Shown here piece after piece: positions 1 to 5,566 of a stretch of 6,346 nucleotides of DNA (position 1 is its first letter; every line of letters starts with the position of its first letter). The translations under genes were made by a program, and so were the position numbers. Source of the DNA: JAKFEW01 sp036675505 (lineage in GTDB: Bacteria; Cyanobacteriota; Sericytochromatia; S15B-MN24; JAQBPE01); the NCBI GenBank assembly GCA_036675505.1, contig JAKFEW010000024.1, positions 1 to 6,346 of the forward strand. The letters run 5' to 3'. The notes beneath the pieces are model-generated. The model did not search any database. It was not told where the DNA came from and saw only the letters and a list, made by a program, of their open reading frames with translations.

Positions 1-244
1 GCTCGACGCCCTCGAGGCCACGGCGCTCGCGCAGGTGTTCGGCGCCGCGCCGCCGCCGCGGCTCGCGCCCAAGGCCTGGCTCGGCGAGTCGCTCGGGGCC
101 GCCGGGGCTTTCGGCGCGCTGGCCGCCACGCTGGCGCTCGGCGACGCACCCTGGCCGGGCGGCCTGGCGAGCCCCACCCACGTGCTCGTCGACGCCTTCG
201 ACCCGGACGGCCACCAGGCCGCCCTGGTGCTCACGCGCGCGTAG
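1..244 (+). CDS. Ketosynthase-fold protein, C-terminal fragment (chain-length-factor-like, degenerate active site)
   Basis: This is the last 80 residues of a beta-ketoacyl-ACP synthase-fold protein. The coding frame is open from base 2 to a TAG at 242-244, and the start lies upstream of the window. The segment LDALEATALAQVFG, then PKAWLGESLGAAGA, then VLVDAF...DGHQAALVL lines up with the C-terminal core of FabF-type enzymes (K-x-x-x-G-H-x-x-G-A-A-G-A, then N-S-F-G-F-G-G-T-N). The Lys (codon 71-73) is kept. The second catalytic His is Glu (codon 86-88), and the gating loop GFGGTN reads DPDGHQ (200-217). From family knowledge, such losses are expected in chain-length-factor partners or specialised decarboxylating synthases rather than in a standard condensing enzyme. 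The first catalytic Cys and His would lie off-window, so activity cannot be judged. A ketoreductase and a carrier protein follow on the same strand, which supports a type II FAS/PKS-like setting. Family assignment is fairly sure; the exact subfamily is not. Confidence 0.82.
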   Translation, partial: LDALEATALAQVFGAAPPPRLAPKAWLGESLGAAGAFGALAATLALGDAPWPGGLASPTHVLVDAFDPDGHQAALVLTRA

Positions 245-264
245 GCCCGCATCGCGGTCGGCGA

Positions 265-273
265 TGGTAGACT
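265..273 (+). promoter_or_regulatory. Possible extended -10 promoter upstream of the ketoreductase
   Basis: TGG-TAGACT fits the extended -10 form TGnTAnnnT. It lies 39 bases before the ketoreductase ATG and just after the upstream stop codon. I see no -35 match at the right distance. In such GC-rich DNA the motif stands out somewhat, but the three genes could equally be cotranscribed from an upstream promoter. Confidence 0.3.
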
Positions 274-312
274 GACCCCCTGATCGGCTGATTCCCCCGA
301 GGCGCGCACCGT

Positions 313-1101
313 ATGTCTGAAGCCACGCCCATCGCCAGCGCCCAGGCCACGCCCGGGTGCGACCTGAGCGGCCAGATCGCGCTCGTGACCGGCGGCTCGC
401 GCGGCATCGGGCGGGCGATCGCCCTCGAGCTCGCCCGCCGCGGCGCCGACGTCGCGCTCACCTACAAGGCCAGCGAGGCGGCCGCCGAGGAAGTGGCGGC
501 CGCGATCCGCGCCATGGGCCGGCGCGCCCTGCCGCTGCGCGCCGACGTGGCGGACGCCGCGGCGGTGGACCAGGCCTTCGCCGCCGTCGAAGCCTCGCTC
601 GGCGAGCTCGACGCGCTCGTGAACAACGCCGGCATCTCGCGCTCCAAGCTGATCATGCAGGCCCGCGAGGAGGACTTCCGCGAGCACCTCGAGACCAACC
701 TGCTGGGCGCCTGGCTGTGCTGCAAGAAGGCGGCGATCCGCATGATGAAGCGCCGCCGGGGCCGCATCCTCAGCGTGAGCTCGGTGGCCGCCTTCCGGGG
801 CCTGGCGGGCACCTCGGCCTACGCCGGCTCGAAGGCCGGGCTGATCGGCCTGACGCACGCGTTGGCCCGCGAGGTGGGCGGGTATGGGGTGACCGTCAAC
901 GCGATCGCCCCCGGCTTCGTCGAGACCGACATGATCAAGGACCTGCCCGCCAAGCTCCGTGCCGAGCTGATCGCGCAGATCCCCCTCGGCCGCTTCGGCG
1001 ACCCCGAGGACGTGGCCCACGCTGCGGCGTTCCTCCTCTCGGAAGGCGCCCGCTACATCACCGGCCAGGTGCTCGTCGTCGACGGCGGCCTGTCCGGCTG
1101 A
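313..1101 (+). CDS. fabG: 3-oxoacyl-ACP reductase, FabG-type SDR
   Basis: This is a 262-residue classical short-chain dehydrogenase/reductase. It should be a cytosolic NADPH-dependent enzyme that reduces 3-ketoacyl-ACP to 3-hydroxyacyl-ACP. Visible motifs are the cofactor loop TGGSRGIG (residues 26-33), acidic D78 in the RADV motif, NNAG (104-107), and the catalytic set N129, S157, Y170 and K174 in Y-A-G-S-K. There is also the PGFVETDM motif after the active site, and the C-terminal ITGQVLVVDGG typical of FabG. Length is normal apart from about 10 extra residues before the first beta strand. No other in-frame ATG or GTG lies between 313 and the cofactor loop, and GAGG at 299-302 is a plausible ribosome binding site, so the ATG at 313 is kept. 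It sits between a KS-like gene and an acyl carrier protein gene 29 bases downstream. It may therefore be a pathway-specific reductase rather than the housekeeping copy, so the gene symbol denotes the family. Confidence 0.93.
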   Translation: MSEATPIASAQATPGCDLSGQIALVTGGSRGIGRAIALELARRGADVALTYKASEAAAEEVAAAIRAMGRRALPLRADVADAAAVDQAFAAVEASLGELDALVNNAGISRSKLIMQAREEDFREHLETNLLGAWLCCKKAAIRMMKRRRGRILSVSSVAAFRGLAGTSAYAGSKAGLIGLTHALAREVGGYGVTVNAIAPGFVETDMIKDLPAKLRAELIAQIPLGRFGDPEDVAHAAAFLLSEGARYITGQVLVVDGGLSG

Positions 1102-1116
1102 ACGCCCCCCAAGCCC

Positions 1117-1123
1117 AAGGAGT
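1117..1123 (+). promoter_or_regulatory. Strong ribosome binding site for the acyl carrier protein
   Basis: AAGGAGT lies 7 bases before the ATG at 1131. It is the best Shine-Dalgarno match in the window, and it fixes the start of the carrier-protein gene over longer open frames in the same phase that run through the ketoreductase gene. Confidence 0.8.
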
Positions 1124-1130
1124 AATTTGG

Positions 1131-1376
1131 ATGACGGTTCTGGAGAAGGTGACGGCGGTTTTGGCCGAGGTGCTCGAGCGCGAGCCCGCGGAGATCGGGC
1201 CGGACGCCGAGCTGAGCGACGAGCTCGGCATGGACTCCGTGCTCGCGATCGACGTGACGACCGCCCTCGAGAAGCACTACAAGATCAAGGTGGCCGACGA
1301 GCAGATGGCGGAACTGACCAGCGCGCGGGCGATCGCCGCGATCGTCGCCGGGCTCGTCGCGGCGCAAGGGGCCTGA
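1131..1376 (+). CDS. Acyl carrier protein
   Basis: This 81-residue protein has the size and four-helix character of an acyl carrier protein. The phosphopantetheine attachment site is S36 in LGMDSVLAIDV, preceded by the usual helix-I pattern (VLAEVLEREPAEIGPD) and an acidic DELG turn. The apo-protein would be modified by a 4'-phosphopantetheinyl transferase and then carry acyl or ketoacyl chains to the ketosynthase and reductase. The attachment motif is G-M-D-S-V rather than the G-A-D-S-L of primary fatty-acid AcpP, which is more usual for dedicated secondary-pathway carriers. The start follows a strong AAGGAGT site, and the gene begins 29 bases after the ketoreductase stop. It is probably in an operon with the two upstream genes. 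I leave the gene symbol empty because it may not be the housekeeping carrier. Confidence 0.92.
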   Translation: MTVLEKVTAVLAEVLEREPAEIGPDAELSDELGMDSVLAIDVTTALEKHYKIKVADEQMAELTSARAIAAIVAGLVAAQGA

Positions 1377-1394
1377 GCGTGGCCGGCCGGCTCA
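1374..1394 (+). terminator. Weak hairpin over the carrier-protein stop codon
   Basis: TGAGC at 1374-1378 pairs with GCTCA at 1390-1394, and a shorter GG/CC pairing is possible inside. It includes the stop codon and sits where an operon could end, ahead of a new promoter at 1463. No T-run follows, so it is not a convincing intrinsic terminator and could be chance in GC-rich DNA. Confidence 0.2.
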
Positions 1395-1462
1395 CGGCGT
1401 GAAACGCGACGGTGCCTGGCGGCTGTACGGCTAGACCCCGGCGGCGCGGGCGGGTGGCGCGG

Positions 1463-1471
1463 TGTTATAAT
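1463..1471 (+). promoter_or_regulatory. Perfect extended -10 promoter of the CHRD lipoprotein gene
   Basis: TGT-TATAAT is an exact TGn plus consensus TATAAT, the most AT-rich patch in the surrounding GC-rich DNA. It lies 44 bases before the ATG at 1516, giving a leader of roughly 38 bases. No -35 hexamer is visible 15-19 bases upstream (the sequence there is all G/C), so recognition probably rests on the extended -10 element. It marks the start of the lipoprotein transcription unit. Confidence 0.72.
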
Positions 1472-1504
1472 CCTTCGCTCGCCCCGTGAACGCGCTCGCG
1501 CCCT

Positions 1505-1511
1505 GAAAGGA
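1505..1511 (+). promoter_or_regulatory. Ribosome binding site with short spacing
   Basis: GAAAGGA ends only 4 bases before the ATG at 1516, separated by CCCC. Purines are otherwise scarce here, so it is the likely Shine-Dalgarno site and supports this start, although the spacing is tighter than usual. Confidence 0.55.
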
Positions 1512-1515
1512 CCCC

Positions 1516-2577
1516 ATGTCCCGCCGCCATTCGCCTGCCGTCGCCGCCACGCTCCTCGTCACGGCCTTCTTCGCCGCGGGCTGCCCGGGGAACTCCACCT
1601 CGCCGCCCACGCCCTCGACCAGGCCTGCGACCGGCAACGCCACCAAGGCCTCGCCCACGGCCACGCCGGCCGCGCTCGCCACGATCGGCAGCGGCGGCCG
1701 TGCGAGCACCCAGCCCACGGCCACGCCCGTCGCCGGCGGCCAGGCTTCGCCCGTGGCGAGCCCGACCGGCAGCCCCGCGGCCTCGACCGCGCCTGCCGCC
1801 TCGCCCAGCACGGCGGCCTCGACTGCGCCGACCACCACCACGCGGAGCCACTTCGCGGCCGACCTGCCGCTCACCAACAACACGGGCGCGGGCGGCGCGG
1901 CGATCGGCACGCTCGCGGCCGACGGCAAGTCGCTCATGATCGGCCTGTGGACCATCGGCGCCACCGGCGACCTCACCGAGGCCCAGCTGCGGCAGGGCGC
2001 CGAGGGCGTGACCGGCGGCATCGTGAAGACGCTGACCGTCGACGCCACGACCAGGCGCGGCGCGAGCGGCACCTGGGCGACCGCCGATTCGACCGAGCCC
2101 TTGACCACGAGCCAGCTCGCCGCGCTCGAGCGGGGCGAGATTTACGCCACCGTCCAGACGGCCACCAACCCGACCGGCGAGTCGCGCGGCAACCTCAAGC
2201 CGTTCAGCTGGGCGGGCGCCGCCGACCTGCGCCCGGTGCCGGGCACCACCAACGCGGCGGCCGCGGCGGGCGTGGCCTGGCTGACGCTGGCGGCCGACAA
2301 GAGCGCGACCCTCCGGGTCTACACAGCCGGCCTCACGGGCGACATCCAGGGCGCCCACGTCCACCAGGGCGGCCCGGGCGAGAGCGGCGGCATCGTGAAG
2401 ACGCTCGCGATCGGCGCGGACAAGAAGACCGCGACCGGCACCTGGACTTTCGGCACGGGCGGCGAGTTTTTGACCGATGCGCTGATCGACGCGCTCAAGG
2501 TCGGCAAGCTGTACGTGGCGGTCCACACCACCCAGAACTCAGGCGGCGAGATTCGCGGCCAATTGCTCGCGCCCTGA
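1516..2577 (+). CDS. Lipoprotein with two CHRD domains
   Basis: This 353-residue exported lipoprotein has a charged N-terminus (MSRRH), a hydrophobic stretch and the lipobox AAGC with lipidated C23. Residues 24-110 form a low-complexity Ala/Thr/Pro/Ser/Gly linker with PTATP and ASP motifs, likely a flexible surface tether. Two tandem CHRD-like domains follow, at about 113-228 and 233-351. Each has a GGIVKTL strand, a GTW motif, an LT-x(5)-AL-x-x-G segment and a final G-E-x-R-G-x-L. The second is canonical, with AHVHQG (H281, H283) and AVHT (H337). The first has AQLRQG and TVQT at the same places, so all three histidines are lost. CHRD domains are named from chordin and occur in many bacterial secreted proteins. 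Their biochemical role is poorly defined, so I claim no enzymatic function. The gene has its own promoter, and the next lipoprotein gene starts 46 bases after its stop. Confidence 0.87.
   Translation: MSRRHSPAVAATLLVTAFFAAGCPGNSTSPPTPSTRPATGNATKASPTATPAALATIGSGGRASTQPTATPVAGGQASPVASPTGSPAASTAPAASPSTAASTAPTTTTRSHFAADLPLTNNTGAGGAAIGTLAADGKSLMIGLWTIGATGDLTEAQLRQGAEGVTGGIVKTLTVDATTRRGASGTWATADSTEPLTTSQLAALERGEIYATVQTATNPTGESRGNLKPFSWAGAADLRPVPGTTNAAAAAGVAWLTLAADKSATLRVYTAGLTGDIQGAHVHQGGPGESGGIVKTLAIGADKKTATGTWTFGTGGEFLTDALIDALKVGKLYVAVHTTQNSGGEIRGQLLAP
2013..2033 (+). repeat. Internal direct repeat, copy 1 (first CHRD domain)
   Basis: These 21 bases encode the GGIVKTL strand of the first CHRD domain and are identical to 2385-2405 in the second. 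Perfect identity here contrasts with the altered histidine motifs nearby, and supports origin of the two domains by internal duplication. Confidence 0.8.
2385..2405 (+). repeat. Internal direct repeat, copy 2 (second CHRD domain)
   Basis: This is the second copy of the 21-base identical segment, at the equivalent position in the canonical CHRD domain, just after its HVH motif. Confidence 0.8.
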
Positions 2578-2612
2578 ACGCGAAAGCGGTTTCCGGAGCC
2601 GGGGCTGGTGGT

Positions 2613-2617
2613 AGGAA
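2613..2617 (+). promoter_or_regulatory. Ribosome binding site of the propeller lipoprotein
   Basis: AGGAA lies 6 bases before the ATG at 2624 and supports this start. It overlaps a TGGTAGGAA string (2609-2617) that could instead be read as a poor -10 element; see the finding on matching GGTA spacing. Confidence 0.55.
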
Positions 2618-2623
2618 GCGGAT

Positions 2624-5497
2624 ATGCGTCGCTGCCTGCCCCCGGTCCTCACGCTCGTGCTCGCCCTGCAGGCCTGTGCGGGCCCGCTGGCGCCGGCGGC
2701 GCCGGGCACCGCGCGCAAGCCGATCCGCCCGGCCGCGACCAACGCCACGGCGAGCGCCAAACCTGCGCCGACCAACGCCGGCGCAGGCCAGCCCACAGCG
2801 CCTCCTGCGCTGGTCGCCGCGGGCGCCCAGCGCGTCGTCGCGCAGTCGGGCGACCTGGCCCTGCTCACCGGCAAGGTCAAGCTGCTCTCGGACCACGGCG
2901 CGGCCCTGATCAGCAACAACGGCGGCGGCATCATCGCGAACAACGGCGGCGGGGTCGTCGCGAACAATGGCGGCGGCCTGGTGGCCAACAACAGCGCCGG
3001 CTACCTCGCGAGGCCGCTGCGCCTGTTGCAAGGCGCGGCCGACGAGGCGACGCTCACCGACGCCACGGTGACGGTATTCGACGGCGCCGGCCGCCAGCTC
3101 GTCGATGCGCAGAACAAGCCGCTCGCGGCGATCAGCGACCAGACCGGCGGCTACAGGCTCCAGGCCACCTTGCCGGCCGAAAACCTGGTCCTGAAAGTCC
3201 GGCTCTGGAACGGCGGCGAGCTCTCGGCGATCCTGCCCAGGGGCGGCACCGGCCCGCGCGAGGTGGCGATCGACACGGCCGCCACGCTGGGTGCGAGCTA
3301 CGTGCTCAGCCAGTTCGTCAAAGGCGACCAGGCCACCTTCGACAAGCTGCCGGCCAGCGAGGTCGATCGCCTGCGCCGCGACCTCGACGCCGCGCGCGGC
3401 CTGATCGGCCAGACGCCCGACTACAGCCCCGCGGCCCTGGTCAAGCTCACCGACGAGCTGCGCGCCAAGGCCCCCGCCGTCGACAAGACGCTCAGCGACA
3501 TCAAGGCGCTGCTGCTCGGCCAGGCCAACCTCGGCGGCGGCCGCCAGGCGCTCGACGTGCCGCTCGGCGACCCGCGCTCGCTGCTGCGCCTGGCCGACGG
3601 CTCGCTGCTGGTCTCGGAGAGCGTCTTCGGCCGCATCCGTCGCATCGCGCCGGACGGCACGATCACCACCTGGCTCGACAGCATCCACGGCGAGAAGGTC
3701 AAGGCGACCTGGTTCCGCCTCTCGGACATGCGGCTCGCGGCCGACGGCTCGATTTACGCGGCGGACGGCGGCACCTTCCACCTGCGCAAGATCGCACAGG
3801 ACGGCACGACCAGCGTCGTGTTCGGCAACGGCCAGCAGGACGGGGCGATCGGCGCGACGGCGCTCGAGACGGCCGTCTGCCCCTTCGGCTTCGCGCTCGC
3901 CGCCGACGGCACGCTCTACGTGGGCGAGAACTATCGGCCGGGCGGCAACCCGCCGCGCGTGATGGTGGTCGCCCCCGACGGCAAGATCACCAAGCTGCCG
4001 GCGGGCCCCGAGGAATGGCGAGGCCACGGCACGGTGAGCGTCGAGCTGGGGGCCGACGGCACCGTCTGGCTCCTGCTGCGCCGCAAGCCGCAATCGGACA
4101 CCCTCTGGCGCCTCACGCCCGGTGCCACGAGCTGGAGCGTGGTCGCCGCCGACCTCGAGCTCGACAAGGAGGGCTTCATGCGCCTGGGGCCCGACGGCCA
4201 GCCGATCGTCAGCGAGAACGAGGCCGGGCGCATCACGCGCATCGGGTCGGACGGCACGAGGACCGTGCTCGCGGGCAAGGGCGGCCCGCCCGGCACGGCC
4301 GCGCTCGCCGCGCCGGCGGGCACGCTCCTCGAGGCGGACGGCGGCATGCTGATCGCGGATGGCGGCGCCAACGCCGTCTGGCGGCTCAAGGACGGCGTGC
4401 TCACTCGCCTCGCCGGCGCGCTCAAGAGCAACCAAGATGGCGCGAACGGCGCGCTCGCGATCAACGGGCCCGGCGGCGTCGGCTTCGACAGCCGCGGCCG
4501 CATGCTGATCGCCGAGGGCGGCAGCCACACGATCCGGCGCCTCGACGGCACCGCGCTCGAGACGATCGCGGGCGGCGCGCTCGGCTTCGCGGGCGACGGC
4601 GGCCCGGCCACGGCCGCGCAGTTCAGCACGCCCACCGGCCTCGACGTGCGCGGCGACGTCGTCTGGGTGCTCGACTCCGGCAACCGGCGGGTCCGCAAGA
4701 TCGACGCGGCCGGCGTCATCACGAGCCCGGCCGGCCATTACGCCGACCAGGACGCGCTCGTCGCCGGCGTCCCGCTTCCGCCGGGCGAATACGCCCCCGT
4801 GCGCCCGATCGACCTCGCGATCGGGCCGGACGGCCTGCCGGCCTGGACCTCGATCGCGCGCCACCAGGTCCACCGCCTGCGGGCGGATGGCCAGGTCGAG
4901 TTGGTCGCGGGCTCGGGCGAAGCCAAGGGCGGCTACGGCGGCGACGGCGGCCCGCCCGGGGCCGCCCGCCTCGACGCCCCCCTCGGCCTCAACTGGGGCC
5001 CGGACGGCTCGCTCTACTTCGCGGACGCGGGGAACATGCGCATCCGCCGCGTGTCGCCGGACGGCAAGACGATCGAGACCTTCGCCGGCAAGGAGCGCGT
5101 GGAGACCATCCTGGGGCTCGCCGCCGACACGGGCGCGCCCACCACCCGCGCCGAGGCCTTGCTCGCGCTGCCCGGCGGCGTGTGCGTCGACGCAAAGGGC
5201 AACGTCTTCGTCGGCGAGCTCGGCACGGTCTCGATCCCGCTGCTCGCCAGCCTGACCAACGGCATGAAGGACCTGCCGGTCGACGCGCTGCCGAAGGTGA
5301 CCGCGCGCGTCCGGAAGTTCGCCATCGACGGCACGGTCACCACGATCGCCGGCCCCGGCGGCAAGTTCTTCGCCGACTCGGCGGCCGGCGACGCGCTGAT
5401 CATGCCGACCGGCCTCGCGATCGATCCGCAAGGCCGGCTCGTGATCGTGGACGGCGGCGCGAACCTGATCCGCTTCCTGCCGGCCGGCTCCTACTGA
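2624..5497 (+). CDS. Large NHL beta-propeller lipoprotein with S/A-NNGGG repeats
   Basis: This 957-residue lipoprotein has a hydrophobic signal with lipobox LQAC (lipidated C18), then an Ala/Pro/Thr/Asn linker to about residue 70. Residues 97-128 hold four octapeptides of the type A-N-N-G-G-G-x-V, probably a small beta-solenoid-like fold. Residues about 144-208 resemble a carboxypeptidase-regulatory-like beta-sandwich (DATVTVFD...GGYRLQATLPAENL). About 213-300 is helical. From about 310 to the end are NHL-type repeats with the pattern P-x-G-L-x-x-x-x-D-G-x-x-x-x-A-D-x-x-x-x-x-I-R-x-I. I count about twelve, enough for two six-bladed propellers. Two G-D-G-G-P turns (657-661, 773-777) are typical of bacterial NHL proteins. 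No catalytic motif is visible; a binding or scaffolding role at the outer membrane surface is inferred. It starts 46 bases after the CHRD gene, possibly cotranscribed, and is followed by a paralogue. Confidence 0.88.
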   Translation: MRRCLPPVLTLVLALQACAGPLAPAAPGTARKPIRPAATNATASAKPAPTNAGAGQPTAPPALVAAGAQRVVAQSGDLALLTGKVKLLSDHGAALISNNGGGIIANNGGGVVANNGGGLVANNSAGYLARPLRLLQGAADEATLTDATVTVFDGAGRQLVDAQNKPLAAISDQTGGYRLQATLPAENLVLKVRLWNGGELSAILPRGGTGPREVAIDTAATLGASYVLSQFVKGDQATFDKLPASEVDRLRRDLDAARGLIGQTPDYSPAALVKLTDELRAKAPAVDKTLSDIKALLLGQANLGGGRQALDVPLGDPRSLLRLADGSLLVSESVFGRIRRIAPDGTITTWLDSIHGEKVKATWFRLSDMRLAADGSIYAADGGTFHLRKIAQDGTTSVVFGNGQQDGAIGATALETAVCPFGFALAADGTLYVGENYRPGGNPPRVMVVAPDGKITKLPAGPEEWRGHGTVSVELGADGTVWLLLRRKPQSDTLWRLTPGATSWSVVAADLELDKEGFMRLGPDGQPIVSENEAGRITRIGSDGTRTVLAGKGGPPGTAALAAPAGTLLEADGGMLIADGGANAVWRLKDGVLTRLAGALKSNQDGANGALAINGPGGVGFDSRGRMLIAEGGSHTIRRLDGTALETIAGGALGFAGDGGPATAAQFSTPTGLDVRGDVVWVLDSGNRRVRKIDAAGVITSPAGHYADQDALVAGVPLPPGEYAPVRPIDLAIGPDGLPAWTSIARHQVHRLRADGQVELVAGSGEAKGGYGGDGGPPGAARLDAPLGLNWGPDGSLYFADAGNMRIRRVSPDGKTIETFAGKERVETILGLAADTGAPTTRAEALLALPGGVCVDAKGNVFVGELGTVSIPLLASLTNGMKDLPVDALPKVTARVRKFAIDGTVTTIAGPGGKFFADSAAGDALIMPTGLAIDPQGRLVIVDGGANLIRFLPAGSY
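2912..3007 (+). repeat. Tandem 24-base repeats encoding four NNGGG octapeptides
   Basis: Four 24-base units encode SNNGGGII, ANNGGGVV, ANNGGGLV and ANNSAGYL. The AAC-AAC/AAT-GGC-GGC core is nearly constant, and variation sits mainly in the last two codons and in the last unit. The regular placement of N-N-G-G-G with paired aliphatic residues suggests stacked short turns and strands. Confidence 0.9.
3182..3376 (+). repeat. Long direct repeat shared with the downstream paralogue, copy 1
   Basis: These 65 codons, from the end of the beta-sandwich into the helical segment, align without gaps to 6152-6346. By my hand count there are 12 base differences in 195 (about 94% identity) and 5 residue changes. 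The upstream beta-sandwich is only about 70% identical in protein. Confidence 0.88.
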
Positions 5498-5533
5498 CCG
5501 CATCCCTCCGCGCGGGGGTGGGGACGTGCTTGT

Positions 5534-5560
5534 TTGACGCCAGGCCGGGCGTGGTACGTG
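5534..5560 (+). promoter_or_regulatory. Possible promoter immediately before the second lipoprotein gene
   Basis: TTGACG (5534-5539) resembles a -35 box. TGG-TACGTG (5552-5560) resembles an extended -10, with a 15-base spacer that is short. If it is used, transcription would begin at or next to the ATG at 5567. That would suit the lack of a visible Shine-Dalgarno site and imply a nearly leaderless message. The evidence is only pattern-level. Confidence 0.3.
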
Positions 5561-5566
5561 GCTGTC

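Noticed and set aside
357..1376. Long + frame running through the ketoreductase gene into the carrier protein
   Set aside because: Only the part from the ATG at 1131 is real. The upstream part is Arg/Gly-rich out-of-frame translation of the ketoreductase gene, and a strong ribosome binding site precedes 1131.
1379..1402. Seven-codon GTG-start frame after the carrier protein
   Set aside because: It is too short, has no ribosome binding site of its own and no leader-peptide features.
1494..1507. 14-base string GCTCGCGCCCTGAA repeated at 2565-2578
   Set aside because: One copy is the end of the CHRD coding region and the other its leader. The match is short, G/C-rich and made of common codons, so chance is sufficient.
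1431..2526. Open frames on the minus strand opposite the CHRD gene
   Set aside because: They are shadow frames of the CHRD gene with Val/Ala or Arg/Gly bias, no recognisable motifs, and overlap with the promoter and the real start.
2582..2596. Small GAAA...TTTC inverted repeat after the CHRD gene
   Set aside because: It has only four A/T-rich pairs and no T-run. It is too weak for a terminator or operator.
5501..5525. Possible terminator hairpin (CCCTC...GGGGG) after the propeller gene
   Set aside because: The stem is about five pairs including a G-T wobble and no T-run follows directly. It is likely chance in GC-rich DNA.
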